Part shown: positions 10,454 through 21,561 of the stretch, piece after piece
Layout: the number at the start of each line of letters is the position of its first letter
How positions within the stretch are numbered: the stretch's first letter is position 1
From: Seiridium cupressi
Lineage: Eukaryota; Ascomycota; Sordariomycetes; Amphisphaeriales; Sporocadaceae
Length of the DNA: 64,000 bases
Assembly (NCBI GenBank): GCA_036674765.1
Contig: JARVKI010000082.1
Coordinates: forward strand, 1 to 64,000
Reading direction: 5' to 3'
Translations under genes and position numbers: made by a program
The notes under the pieces: model-generated
Told to the model about the DNA's origin: nothing
Databases searched by the model: none
What the model saw: only the letters and a program-made list of their open reading frames with translations

Positions 10454-12488
10454 ATGCCTCCACTGCGCAATGGCAGAGCCTCAAAGGCCTGTGATCTTTG
10501 CCGCGAACACAAGACCCGATGTTACGCTTCGGACGATCGCAGAAACCCGTGTCTCCGTTGTAAGACGCTGTCCCAACCTTGTTCCCTGGCATCTCGCCAT
10601 GACTCCGTTGAGCCCATTCCGACACCAGAGCATCATGAAAAAAATCTCCCTCGTGTCAATGCAGAGAGTTCAATTGGCTCAAGTAGTGGTAATTCTCTAG
10701 ATGAAAGGTGCGCTAGCTATGCCTTATTTGCGTAATATAACTAACTATCAATGCATAGGCTTGAGCGACTCGAACGAACAGTGAGCAATCTCGTGTATAG
10801 ATTTGACTCAAAGCTTGATGAGCTTGGAAACGTTCCAAACGATAAGCATGCATCTTCTCATAGAAGTGCATTCTCTCCCGAGCCTCATTCGGCCCCTGTT
10901 CTGCTGATTAGAGATGCTGCTACGAATGCTGGCGTGGCTTTGCCGAAACAAGACTTTGCCCAGCTAAACTGTCAAGGCGATCCCATTTCCACTGGATTAA
11001 TTTCCCCTTCCTTGGCGCATTCGCTCCTTGCATTGTATGGCTACTACCTAAACTACAATCTCGAGAGACCGGCTGACATGTCCAGGTTTCACATTAACTA
11101 TGGCCGCTAGGTCAGATTCCCGGAAGGTATTTCAACAGAGACCCTTTTGCTTCGGGTGCGAAAGTCACCGTTACTCCTATGCAGCATATTCCTGATCGCT
11201 GTGAGACATACGAACCAGCACTCAGCAGCCATCCTGGCCCCAAAGTTATTCCATGAATCCAAGAGACTTATCGCCATTTCGTTACTCGAAGTGCCGCAAA
11301 CCATCGAGTTTTTCCAGGCTGTGCTCATATTAAGTCTTTGGTCTACTACTGTGGGACAAGTGCCACTCAGTATTGACAGTTGGTTGCTGACCGGCTACGC
11401 CATCCAGCAAGCCCTTGCGAGCCCGCATTTCGCCGCGACTTTGCGGGAAGGTGACAGCTTCCCCGACAATGGGCCTCAACTTGATACGTGGTTCATATGG
11501 AATCACATCTGCGTCGCCCATCTTCAGTAAGCATCTTTATGGCACACAGCTTTTGGCCGTAGACCTAACAGTGGTCATAGATATTGTATTGGTACTCGCA
11601 GGCAGCCATTGCTCAATCAGGCGCAGATTGATCGCTGTGTCAGGCCATTTGAATCAAACGAGATCACCAACTACGAAGCAAGAATAGTAGCTGAGGTTAA
11701 GCTGTATTGGATCATTTACAACAAATGTGGAGGCCCTCGAGTTGATTTGCCCGCAACGAAAATGGCGCTTCGCAATTGGCAGCTCGACTGTGCAAACCTA
11801 TTTAGTGAGTCGTGATCTAATCTAATGTGAACCCAGTTTCTCTTCATCTCTGATTTGTGCAATCATATACTGATACGGGTCGAAAGACGAGCCACGCTCT
11901 CAATTCCTTCAGATGGGATTCCATTTTGCTCACTTGCTAGCTAACTGCCAATGGCTAAAGTCCCCCAAGTCCATCATGCACAGTTCGACGCTCAAAGAAT
12001 TGGTTCACCATTGCAACTCAATTATCAGCATTGCTTTGAAGACTACCGACGAACGCACTCGCCACCTCACAGACCATATATACCACATTATCACATTCTC
12101 CGCGCTGACTTTGTGTCGTATCGTCCATACCTACGAGGCAAATTTACGGGCAGAAAACTACGATATCGTTGAGTTAGACAGTTTGGTTTTTAAACTTGTG
12201 AACAGTCTCAGGTCTATCGGTCTCCCGTGCCATGCGGCACGCATCCTCGGCGATATCGTCTCAGCTCAGTTTCACAAATTGCGGCCTAACTTTCAGCCAG
12301 CACCATCTTTAGCATCCTAGGGCCTGGCCGAGGAGATCGACGTTGCTCTTGGACCTGAAGACGTAGTTGCTCCATCACATCTCTCGTTTCTATACCCGAG
12401 CTTGATCGGTTCGGAATTATTCAATAAGGAATTTCCTGCAGATTCCTGGCCGGAGTGGGCCCAAGGCCATTCAGATACCGACATGTAG
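10454..12488 (+). pseudogene. Zn2Cys6 fungal transcription factor with two in-frame TAG codons
   Basis: Predicted DNA-binding regulator of about 615 codons. Exons: 10454-10707, 10759-11526, 11581-11804, 11887-12488. The introns are 51, 54 and 82 nt, and all phases agree. The N-terminus has the C6 cluster CDLCREHKTRC...CLRCKTLSQPC. It is followed by a coiled linker (LERLERTVSNLV) and a fungal_trans middle domain (RKSPLLLC..IAVRH, FFQAVLILSLW). TAG codons interrupt at 11108-11110, between YGR and VRFP where family members as I recall them carry Trp, and at 12318-12320, before a further 55 sense codons ending WPEWAQGHSDTDM. There is no frameshift over the whole length. Either a very young pseudogene or a gene whose UAG codons are recoded or edited. 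Target genes are unknown. Confidence 0.8.
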
Positions 12489-12639
12489 ATGAAAATCATT
12501 CCCTCTCGAACCCTTCCACCACGAAAAATCCGTTTGTGGGTTCGATGAAGCTACAGTATGAGGAAGAACCGGCTATAATTTGCAACTCTCTTCCACAAAC
12601 CTCTTTTCACATTGAAAAAATAAATTCGAAACATGACTA

Positions 12640-14728
12640 TAATATACGAATATCAAGGAGGGAGGTTGAAACCTTCGAATATAGCGATTTACCGTGCATG
12701 ATTCCATGTACATACGCCTCGCCAATTAATTGAAACTTGCTGTCCGCCAAGGGGCGTAAAACAAACGAGACATCCGCCCCTGCAAGCAGCCAGATTTGGT
12801 CTCCCCCTTCAAGCGAACTAGGCCCATACCCAAGAATCTCCTGACTAACCTCATCTCATCTCGTCGATGTCGATGTTGAAACCTCAACATGCGCTCGAGT
12901 TCTGCCAACGTACCATTTTCATCAGTCCGTTGGAAGTCCACTGGAATATATCCCAGCCCAGTCACTGGGAAACCAGCTTCAAATCCGGTGCCAAGAGACT
13001 GTTCAGTGTACTCATCAAACACCGCCAGAGGATTAGCCCCTTCAAGCCGACAATTCAGTTCACTTTCGGTAAGACGACAGTGCACCTCCTTATAGTCGTT
13101 GAAAGCATACTCTAAGTCTGTGTCTCGTACGATGCCCGGCATAGTGCAGCCGAACGGTTCATATGATAAGAGTATCCAGCGTTCTGAATGTAATCGACCA
13201 CCATATCTCCAAATCCAAAACCTGCCTCGAAGGGCGCGGGATGCTCAGTACCTAGTCGATGAGCTATAAGTGTACGTCAGAAGGCCTCCACACGTGACTG
13301 TGCCATAGGTACTTCGATAAATTGATCATGTGGATATTCGCTTATCTCAACGTCTGGTGGGTCGCGGAGTCGGTTCGGGGTGTGATGGTGGTCCCCTACA
13401 CTGTTCATAGCGGGTGTGTTCAGAACCCATGCGTATTCTATTTCAAGCTCACAGATAAACTACTGGAGGTGATAGTCGACTCGTGTATCATCGGCAAGAT
13501 TGAACTGATTCGGCCTTTCTTGTCCAGGAATCCTTGTGGACGCCATATCTACTATGGAGTAGATTCGGGCACCTTGATCAGGCAGATCAATTGTACCAAC
13601 AACTCCCGGGACGTTCCATTGCAGCTCTCCTGATGCCGAGTATGGAAAAGAGGACAGGACCGGAACAAGATTATTTGGAAGATAGCTCACACTCCAGTCT
13701 GGGACCCATGACGGTAGCGATTGAAGACTCGATCGTGAACGATCTTGAACCAGGGAGAGGGTATTCAGAAAACTTGGTCGACAGGAGAATGTACCACATG
13801 ATCTCTAGATAAATGGTCTCCACCGGCTTTTGGTATTCAGGTAAAGGGACAGCTACAGGCACCTCATGCTGCGGCCAGTCACACGCTGAATTTGCAATCC
13901 CAAGAAAAGCAAATACTTTGTCACGGGGACCGGTCGAGTCCCTTGGTCTCATTTCCTCAAGCAAACCGATGAACGAAGTCTTCTGGCGTGTGCACGCTAG
14001 GTCCTTGATTCAAATGACGGGGCGGCCAACAGCCACATCCGATCCCAAAGATCTAGTCGACTTTAGTCTGGGCACCCTGTTTGGTTATAAGCTTCTGGAT
14101 CGAGCGTTTCTCTATGAGCGTCGCTTCGAGCGCTAAGATCTCTCTGGCGACTAACTCGGTTATCTGTAGATCCAGGCCAGTCTCAGACGGAAAGGGGGAA
14201 GCATGGACGAACAAGGCGAACCCGAAACAGGCGGTGTCAGTCAAGACAAACGACTGTTCTGAGAAGGTGATCTCTTGTACTACCCATGCTCGGTGGAACC
14301 ACGTGCAATTGAACAGAGCCCATATCGCCCAATAATCCGACTCTGAGGCATACAATAACTTATTCCATCTTTGGTCTATCAAACTCACGTGTGAAAGACG
14401 TTTTCCTTCTTCAGTAGGTGTAAAGGCTAGATGTAGGCAGAAGTGGACATCTCCAGGCTGAATACCCTAGCCAAGCCAGATTCATGTGTGGGAGCCTTGG
14501 CGATATATCCGGCTCAACAATGCCACTTGATGATTCCGATCCTCGATGTCTTCCTGAGCATGGGTAAAGATTCTCCGTGATAAATACTCGCTTGCCACTG
14601 CAAAGCATACGGAATTTTCTCTCTTGACCAGTTCCTGAGGGGATATTTTCACCGGCGTAGTACAGCGTTCGAGGTTTGCCGCACGTGTACAAAAGCGTAG
14701 CATATTCGGGCTCATCTTTTAGGTCCAC
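12640..14728 (-). pseudogene. Decayed HET-domain gene
   Basis: Remnant of a heterokaryon-incompatibility-type protein on the minus strand. In order I can read: YATLLYTCGKP and FITENLY (HET start), QEDIEDRNHQVALLSRIYRQ followed by TGA then IWLG and a TAG, HRAWVVQEI, PRDKVFAFLGIA, DPDWSVSYLPNN, and a C-terminal GGDQIWLLAGADVSFVLRPL. These lie in different frames with at least three frameshifts, a deletion where the WIDAICINQ motif belongs, and several stops. The family acts in allorecognition. This copy is not functional. Confidence 0.8.
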
Positions 14729-15584
14729 TGTTCACACACCTATTGATATCTCCTCTGGTGATTCGGTATAAGAGTACAGCCTTATAATACGAATGCAGGA
14801 CGATTTTGGCAAAGCACTGTATACATAGCTATCAATATCTTTATCAATGCGGTCCGATGACGGTGTCGACATGACTATCTTGGTCGCCGAAGAGTTACGC
14901 TGAACCTGATAAATGTAAATGACGAGAAGTCGTTTTCAGCACCCGCAACGTGATGGGTAAGAAACCAAAGGGGATGTACTGTATCAGTTAGACGGTGTGC
15001 CTCTCATTTTCATTGATTAAGATAGCTTTGTAAACCCCGCTGAATGGTCAGTGGGAAGGTCGCATAGTTGGGATCGATGCGGGTAGAAAGTCAAGAAATA
15101 CAGTAAAGAGCCGAAGGCGGGATAGGTCCGGAAGTATTGGGCCTCATAAGGCTCCCCCTCAAAGACAAAACTAGGTATAAAGAGTAAGTCAGCGGTAGCA
15201 AGGACTATTACAGGCTCTGATTAAACAGAGATCACGTAAGATACAAGTCTGAAGAAGGCTGTGTGCGAAATCTGGGTGAGAGTCATGTATTTGAGGATCC
15301 CACTGTTTATGCCTAGTTTCAGAGTGTTTATTGGTTAAAGGTGGGGTGAGTAAGAATTCTACCAATCAAAAAGCAAGCTACGTCTGAAGCGATGCCTTAC
15401 TTTTCGGAGACGAGGCGCATCATCAAGCAGGGGTAAACAAGAGCCAGGAGCATCACACTCAACCAAAAAGCAGGTAGCCTCTAGACGACTGCCCGAGAAT
15501 GGAAATCTATGTTTGTCCCTCTGTCCCCTCTTCATGTAGATTATCAATAATCAGCGATGTCTTTGTCGCGTTCCATTTCCCGTC
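14729..15584. other. Intergenic
   Basis: No coding region recognised. It holds the HET relic promoter side and the 3-prime flank of the MFS gene. Confidence 0.45.
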
Positions 15585-17242
15585 CTAGCTGGCGTTGGAA
15601 GGACCAATTTCCTTCGCGGAGCCATTATCCCCATGATCGAACATATAATAAAGAAGTTTCCAGACGAGAATAACAACCGCAGCCGCAATGGCACAGCCGG
15701 CGGCAATACTCAAACCGTGGGTATACCGAGGCGCATCTAGACAACACGTATTAGTCAAGTCGTCTTGACTGAAATCGCCAACTTACCTCCTGTTGTAAAC
15801 AATTGATTGCCAGGAAAGTTAGCAAGCTGGATGCTCATCACATAAGCAGCCAAAGCTACCGGGCGTTTGTGATCTTGTACCTTAGAGGTAAGCCAGGCGG
15901 CGCTGATCGCCTGCGCGCTACCCATGCCCATCTGAGTCCATACAACACCTCCTGAGAGACTAATCAAAACTTGATCTGTGGAAAGCATTGCAAGGAGGCG
16001 TCATACCATACAGTGTCCATCTGCTGCTAGAGACGGGGGCTAGAGCTAGCCATAGCAAGCCAGCTGCTCCCCATAGATAACCCAAAGCGATATGAAACCC
16101 ACGTTCGCGGAGCTTGTCGCTGCTAAAAGCCAGGGACACTGACCACACCAATGCACAAACGCTGCCAACGGAGTTGAGGCCGTTTGCCTGAAGAGTACTA
16201 AACCCAAGAGACTTGATGATCGATGGTGCGTATGTGTTCATCGGAGCAATCATTATCATACAAAGAAACGCGGCCACAAGATGTCCGTAAAGTCTCCAGT
16301 CTGTAAATGCTTCAACGATATGAGAAAATTGAACCGACTGCCTGCTGTGGAAGTTCTTGGTGGGGTCGTTGTGTATAACGCGAGTGACGAGGATCGATGC
16401 TTCGCGGTCAGTAAAGATGGTAAAAGACCGGCCAAGAAACGTCTTCGGAGTCGCAGCTCTGTGTGGGAGATAGAGATAAGCAATGAATCCAAAAGCACAA
16501 GTCAAGAGACCCTCTAGTTTTCAGCACTGTTAGGACTTATTTCCACCTCTGTGTGACTTGATCGGGAGTTTTATCAACATACCAACAAGGAAGAGCCATT
16601 GCCACCCTTCAAGGCCCCTCTCCCCCTAAGCGAGAGTAGGCCGATTGACAGTGGCCCGCCTAGGGCACCAGCGAAACTATTTGAGGCCCAGAATATAGCA
16701 TATTGCCGTGCCAGTTCGTTGTTGGTGTAGTACCTCGATATGTACAAAGCGGACCCAGGGATGTATCCACCTTCAAGAGCTCCAATAAAGAATCGAGCTG
16801 CAAGAAGGGAGGATCCATTCTTCAAAAATATTTGTGACCCAGTTGTAATACCCTAGAGAAACATGGTCACCGGGAGGAATCTTTCCGGGCCAATATATTT
16901 GCTGATGATGTTGAAAGGTAACTCTGTGACGATAAAGCCGACAGTAAATAGAATTTGTGCCAGGTTAATTTCAGCATTTGTGACATTGATGTCTTCGCCT
17001 AGCGTATCGGTCAGAGCATTGCCAATATTGGTGCGGTCGAATTGAAGTAAGCAGAAACACAGCACGATGAACGGCAGAATGAAGAAGTCAACCTTCAACA
17101 ATGCCTTCCTTGTCTCACCTGATTGGATCTGGAGGTCTGCATCATATCCTGGAATATGAACGACGTCGACTGCGTTCATGCCGCCTTCATGCTCAGGATC
17201 TCGGGTGGATATAGCGAAGTCTTTCTCTGGTGGTGAAATCAT
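15585..17242 (-). pseudogene. MFS transporter (anion:cation symporter type) with TAG and frameshift
   Basis: Twelve-helix carrier of about 495 codons. Exons: 17242-16583, 16513-16012, 15959-15787, 15736-15585 with introns of 69, 52 and 50 nt. The start is the ATG at 17242 (MISPPEKDF). The family signature DFFILPFIVLCFCLLQFDRTNIGNA is present (split here to stay short: DFFILPFIV, then LQFDRTNIGNA), as are PPLSIG-like and RWLF-like loops. Two lesions are visible. A TAG at 16853-16855 falls in MFL-stop-GITTGSQ, where Trp is usual. A 1-nt loss in the C4 run at 16615-16618 separates LSLRGRG from LEGWQWLFLVEG. The rest is open and the exon phases only agree if one base is restored. Closest in look to nicotinate or allantoate permease-like carriers; the substrate is unknown. 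Confidence 0.75.
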
Positions 17243-17802
17243 TATGTCTGCAAAACTTGGAATAGGAAAAGAACAAACTGTCAATCTCGTTGATGACTGC
17301 AGGTTGTTAGATACGTGTTTTCAGGTTTCGTCTACCGAACTCATCCTAGATGTGATCTTTGTGCTGGTTGCATTGGATTTATAACTAGGTTGCTTATCTA
17401 CGGACGAGCTTACTACATAAACCCACCAAGTCACCTATTGAAACATCTAAGATATCATATCAACTATAAAGACGTGATAGCAGCAATGCACCTATTACAG
17501 AGCTTCTCGTCATGATAGCGCTGGTGGATGATTCCATACACCTGCGGGATGCCGGCGGCAAGCCGCGGGCACGCCACCGGGATACCGACGGGATGCCTCA
17601 GGAGCATAGAAGCTTGCGATAAGGGTTGTACGCTTCGTCTACAATAGAAATCGAGAGGCATTGTATTACTCCTAGGCTGGACGAGTGATCAGATTCATAT
17701 AAAGTTCCAGCTGGACCCATCACCATTTTATAACCGCCGACACGATATCTCTTTCGATTTGTCGTTTCACCACTATTAGCCCCACTTTCGACAACACGAT
17801 TA
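17243..17802. promoter_or_regulatory. Divergent promoter region
   Basis: The 560-bp spacer between the minus-strand MFS gene and the plus-strand arylsulfotransferase-like gene. A TATAAA box at about 17698-17703 lies 100 bp before the ATG at 17803. No other motif is certain. Confidence 0.5.
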
Positions 17803-18969
17803 ATGGAGCAGAATACGTTGAAAAGACGAGGCGTCGGCCTTACTGGTGTTGATAAAGAGAGATCATTTGGCGGTTATACACTTCTCTGCCCGCTGACTAG
17901 CGATAAGGCACATTTAATTGATATCGATGGGGCAGAAGTTCACTCATGGAAGCTCCCAGGCAGAGTCGGCCGACATGCTAGAATCCTCCCCAATGGAAAT
18001 CTTGCTGTTAACACGCTTAGACCATCCGGACTCAAAACGAAGAGTGGGAACCCGGAGCCTTTCCCGTTTTTCAACGAGTACGGCGGCGGCATTATGAGCG
18101 AGCTAGATCCGGATGGAAAGGTAGTTCGTCAATTCACCGATCCTTTCGGGCATCATGACCAACATCACTATGGAGACGGTCGCCTCCTTTACACCGCTCT
18201 GGAGGCACTATCTTTGCATGAATCAGCCAAAATCATCGGTGGGGTGCCTGGGTCTGAAGAAGACGGCATTACCTATACAGACACCATCAACGACGTGGAC
18301 GAAAACGGCCAGCTGGTGTGGCAGTGGAAGGTATCTGAACGACTACCTAGGGAAGAATTTCCTCTTCAGCCTCACTATACCCGGGAGCATTATCCTCTTA
18401 TCAACTCGGTCGTCCCCATGCGCGATGGTAAGCATATCCTCGCCTCCATGCGATCAGTTTCTGCCGTGGTCATCATTGAGAAATCTACGGGCGACATTGT
18501 ATGGAAGCTTGGACCAGAGGTCCTGGCCCAGCAGCATAACGCGACAGAGCTTGAGAACGGGAATATCCTCATCTTCGACAACGGGGCATTTCGAAATGGA
18601 GAGTCTATTACATATACTCGGGCCATCGAGGTAGACAGGGCGACTAAGAAAATTGTCTGGGAATACCGCGATCGCTCTCAGATGCTCTACTTCTTCACAC
18701 CCTTCATGGGCAGCGCCCAGAGGCTAGCCAACGGGAACACGCTACTCTGCGAAAGTGCCTTTGGTCAAGTTTTTGAGGTCACTCAAGACGGATACATCTG
18801 TTGGGAGTACATAAATCTACACTTTGCTCCCTATCATGATAAGACGACAGCGAAAATATTCCCGGGGGAGTCAAATGCCTTGTTTCGGGCCTATCGGTAC
18901 GATCTAGAAGACATTCCTTGGCTGAAACAAAAATTGGAAGCTTCGGGGACATTTGGGTCGGCGACTTGA
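17803..18969 (+). CDS. Arylsulfotransferase (ASST)-like protein, intronless
   Basis: Open reading frame of 388 residues without introns. The passages YTLLCPLTSDKAHLIDIDG, ILPNGNLAVNTLRP, HDQHHYGDGRLLYTALEA and ELENGNILIFDNGAFR give the repeated strand-turn pattern of the aryl-sulfate sulfotransferase beta-propeller family (PF14269/PF05935 type), which in characterised bacterial members moves a sulfuryl group between phenols. There is no signal peptide or membrane segment, so the protein is probably cytosolic. The first ATG is used. Similar proteins with this N-terminal pattern are common in bacteria, so ancient transfer is possible. Whether the fungal protein still has that activity is unknown. 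It shares a promoter region with the damaged MFS carrier. Confidence 0.7.
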   Translation: MEQNTLKRRGVGLTGVDKERSFGGYTLLCPLTSDKAHLIDIDGAEVHSWKLPGRVGRHARILPNGNLAVNTLRPSGLKTKSGNPEPFPFFNEYGGGIMSELDPDGKVVRQFTDPFGHHDQHHYGDGRLLYTALEALSLHESAKIIGGVPGSEEDGITYTDTINDVDENGQLVWQWKVSERLPREEFPLQPHYTREHYPLINSVVPMRDGKHILASMRSVSAVVIIEKSTGDIVWKLGPEVLAQQHNATELENGNILIFDNGAFRNGESITYTRAIEVDRATKKIVWEYRDRSQMLYFFTPFMGSAQRLANGNTLLCESAFGQVFEVTQDGYICWEYINLHFAPYHDKTTAKIFPGESNALFRAYRYDLEDIPWLKQKLEASGTFGSAT

Positions 18970-21561
18970 AGCACCATACGGCATGTCAAGTGAATTACAT
19001 AGGCCACAATGTCATTTTACAAGTTCCAGATGCAGTTCTATGTTGCACCTTTATATTTCTATATCTGCGTGCTCAGGTTTCCCCAGAGGATCTGACTCAT
19101 ATCGAAACCTTACCAAGTATAATAACTTCATTTGTTAGACTAAAGAAGGGATTAATTAGTTGCACTGTTTCATATGTACCGTGATGCAAAGAATCCAACA
19201 GTGCTCTTTGCCAGACGATGGCACAGCTCTAAACAAGAGATATGGCAGCCACTATTCTATGAGCGGTGTTTAGCCTTCGACGCTCTCTTTATGTCTCCAA
19301 AAAGACCCCAGTCCCGATTCAATTTAACCAACCATTCAGTTACTATCACCAACCACTCACCAACGCGTTCTCCACTCTCAAAATATACACCGCTCAGTGC
19401 ATTACCCTTGAAACCTTCAATGAAGTTCGGCTTGTCCCACCTGGGTAATTGGAGCCATTCGTGATCTTTTGCCGGCGCCCAATCAATCAAACGTCAGCAT
19501 GCATCCTACGATTGCATGTATATCTGCGTGAGCCATGATCTTAGTACGAGGCGCAACTCTGCGCTGGGACGGGCGAATGAAGCTCTGATCAGAATACAGG
19601 GAACAGAACTGCTTGAAAATCTCTCTCAAACCCCTTGTGATAGGCGGATGGAAGACTGTTTTTCGAGCTCCAGGACAGTTGTGTTCGGACGTGCAGCTCT
19701 TCCAATGCGGTTTCTTGATGTCACTGCTGGGTAACAGTTGGCAAGCCGTTGGTCAGCTTCGCTCGCAAGATACAGAAGCCACCTTGTGGAATCTTCTGAA
19801 ATGAAAGACCACGAGATGTAGAAAGCGTTAAGTAAAGGGCAACCAGGGGGTCGCCATTTGATTTTGAATTCATGCCGGTCTGGAAGAACCGCATTAGTTC
19901 CTGCGTCTGTTCAGCGGCCAACCAGGAGAGGATAGACCCATAAGTCATGACGGTTCACTACTGCTGATCTTCAATGTGCATCCGGGGAAGACAGGCCGGT
20001 AAATACCGTAGATAACAAAGGCGGTAAGGTGTATTTACCAAATTGGCAAAACGAAGGACCTCGATAGAATGTCATCGTCCGTGCAATACGCCTGGGCTAT
20101 ATTCTATGATACCAGCAACTTCCCCAACGCATGATCGAGTACGAGGGCAGTGAGTGCCAGCCTCAAGAAAGAGTCGAAACTGATGGTAACATGAGTTAGA
20201 GATTAGCGCTTCATTCTTGAAATAGATTGACGATTGCATATTCTGCTGGGGCGCAACGACAACAAGCGCGCAGCTACCGCCGGCTACTACCGTCAACAAT
20301 ACATGTGCCAGGCCGCAGAAGCTTTCGTGATGACACGAGAGCAAGATCATTGGCATGATTCCCTGGTGCATCACGGGAAAGCCTCTCGCAAGTCTGCCTA
20401 GACCTGCAGAACAGACGGGTATGGATCGCGCTAGCGCTGGAGTTGTTTGCTATGCCGAGGAAGTCTGCAGTACAATGCACTATGTTATACACGTGTAGAG
20501 TACGTGATTGGTATGTTGCACAAGCATAAGAACCGCGAGATTTCAAACAATGGGCAGAACCAATAAAATCGATGCCTGAACGGTGTCGAAGTGCGACACA
20601 ACATTGGTCAGGCTGCATCATTCATAGGCTAGGTCCAGTAATAGAGCTTTTGGCACTGCATTAGCACGCGCTCTATCGCAGACGATGTTTGATCGTTGAT
20701 TCATTTTACCCCAACGACTCATCACATTACAATGTAGTTACAAGGCATCACAACACGGCCAACTCGCTGCCCCACAGGCGCTTGCCCCGCCATAAGCCTC
20801 AAAAAACTATAGCCATACATGTAGACGGTGTCTTAACTGCGTAAACAACCGGCCTTGCTTGCCATGTTGCCATGTCCCATTTCCATGCCGAAGTATAGGC
20901 TGGATATATAAGTCGAGTCCTAGTGAGCTTGCTGAGTCAATATGTTCTACGAGTGTCTAGAATGATTAGTAGCGCTTCCGCCTATGTGCTGAAACCACGC
21001 AACCCAGTCTGGCCTCCGGTCAATTGAATGCCCGTTTGGCCACTAGAGAACAAAGAATCTCCAATGAATACCAATTGTCAAGTTCCAGTCCCTGCACTTT
21101 CCCCATGCCAGGGCCTCAAGGTTGCTTGAAGCGGCCGTCCTGCGTGATTCATGCAGGAGCCTGTGCCATGCGCTGGACCAGGTGGAGCTGCTGGTGGCAA
21201 CAGAGGCAGAAGTTTCAGAATGTCGCCAACCCACGTCGCCCAGATCTGGCCATGTTTTCTGGCTCTATCGTGAGCTGAAGTTATCCGCCTCCGTCGGCCT
21301 CTGGACACCTTGTCGGACGATTGCCAAACCACCGTGTTTTGGACGAGTCGACCTAACGTTCTCGTCACCCGGTCCAGCCAAGGTCACGCTTTGCACTAAC
21401 GAGCTCCTAGCCGCCTAGCGATGGAAGAATCTCACCGCTCTCATGCTGGCGAGCGAGCTGTTCACACTATCAGCTGTACGGTGACTTAACACTTCCTAAC
21501 GATTAAGAAGCTTCAAGGACCTAACACTCCATCAGTGTCTATACCTCACAACACGCTCAAC
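18970..21561. other. Long intergenic region with unassigned short ORFs
   Basis: About 2.6 kb without a recognisable gene. Minus-strand ORFs at 19257-19490 (EWLQLPRWDKPNFIEGFKGN) and 19721-19948 (MTYGSILSWLAAEQTQELMR) have protein-like composition but no family I can name. They might be remains of one decayed gene. The end of the region is the promoter of the S9 peptidase. Confidence 0.4.
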
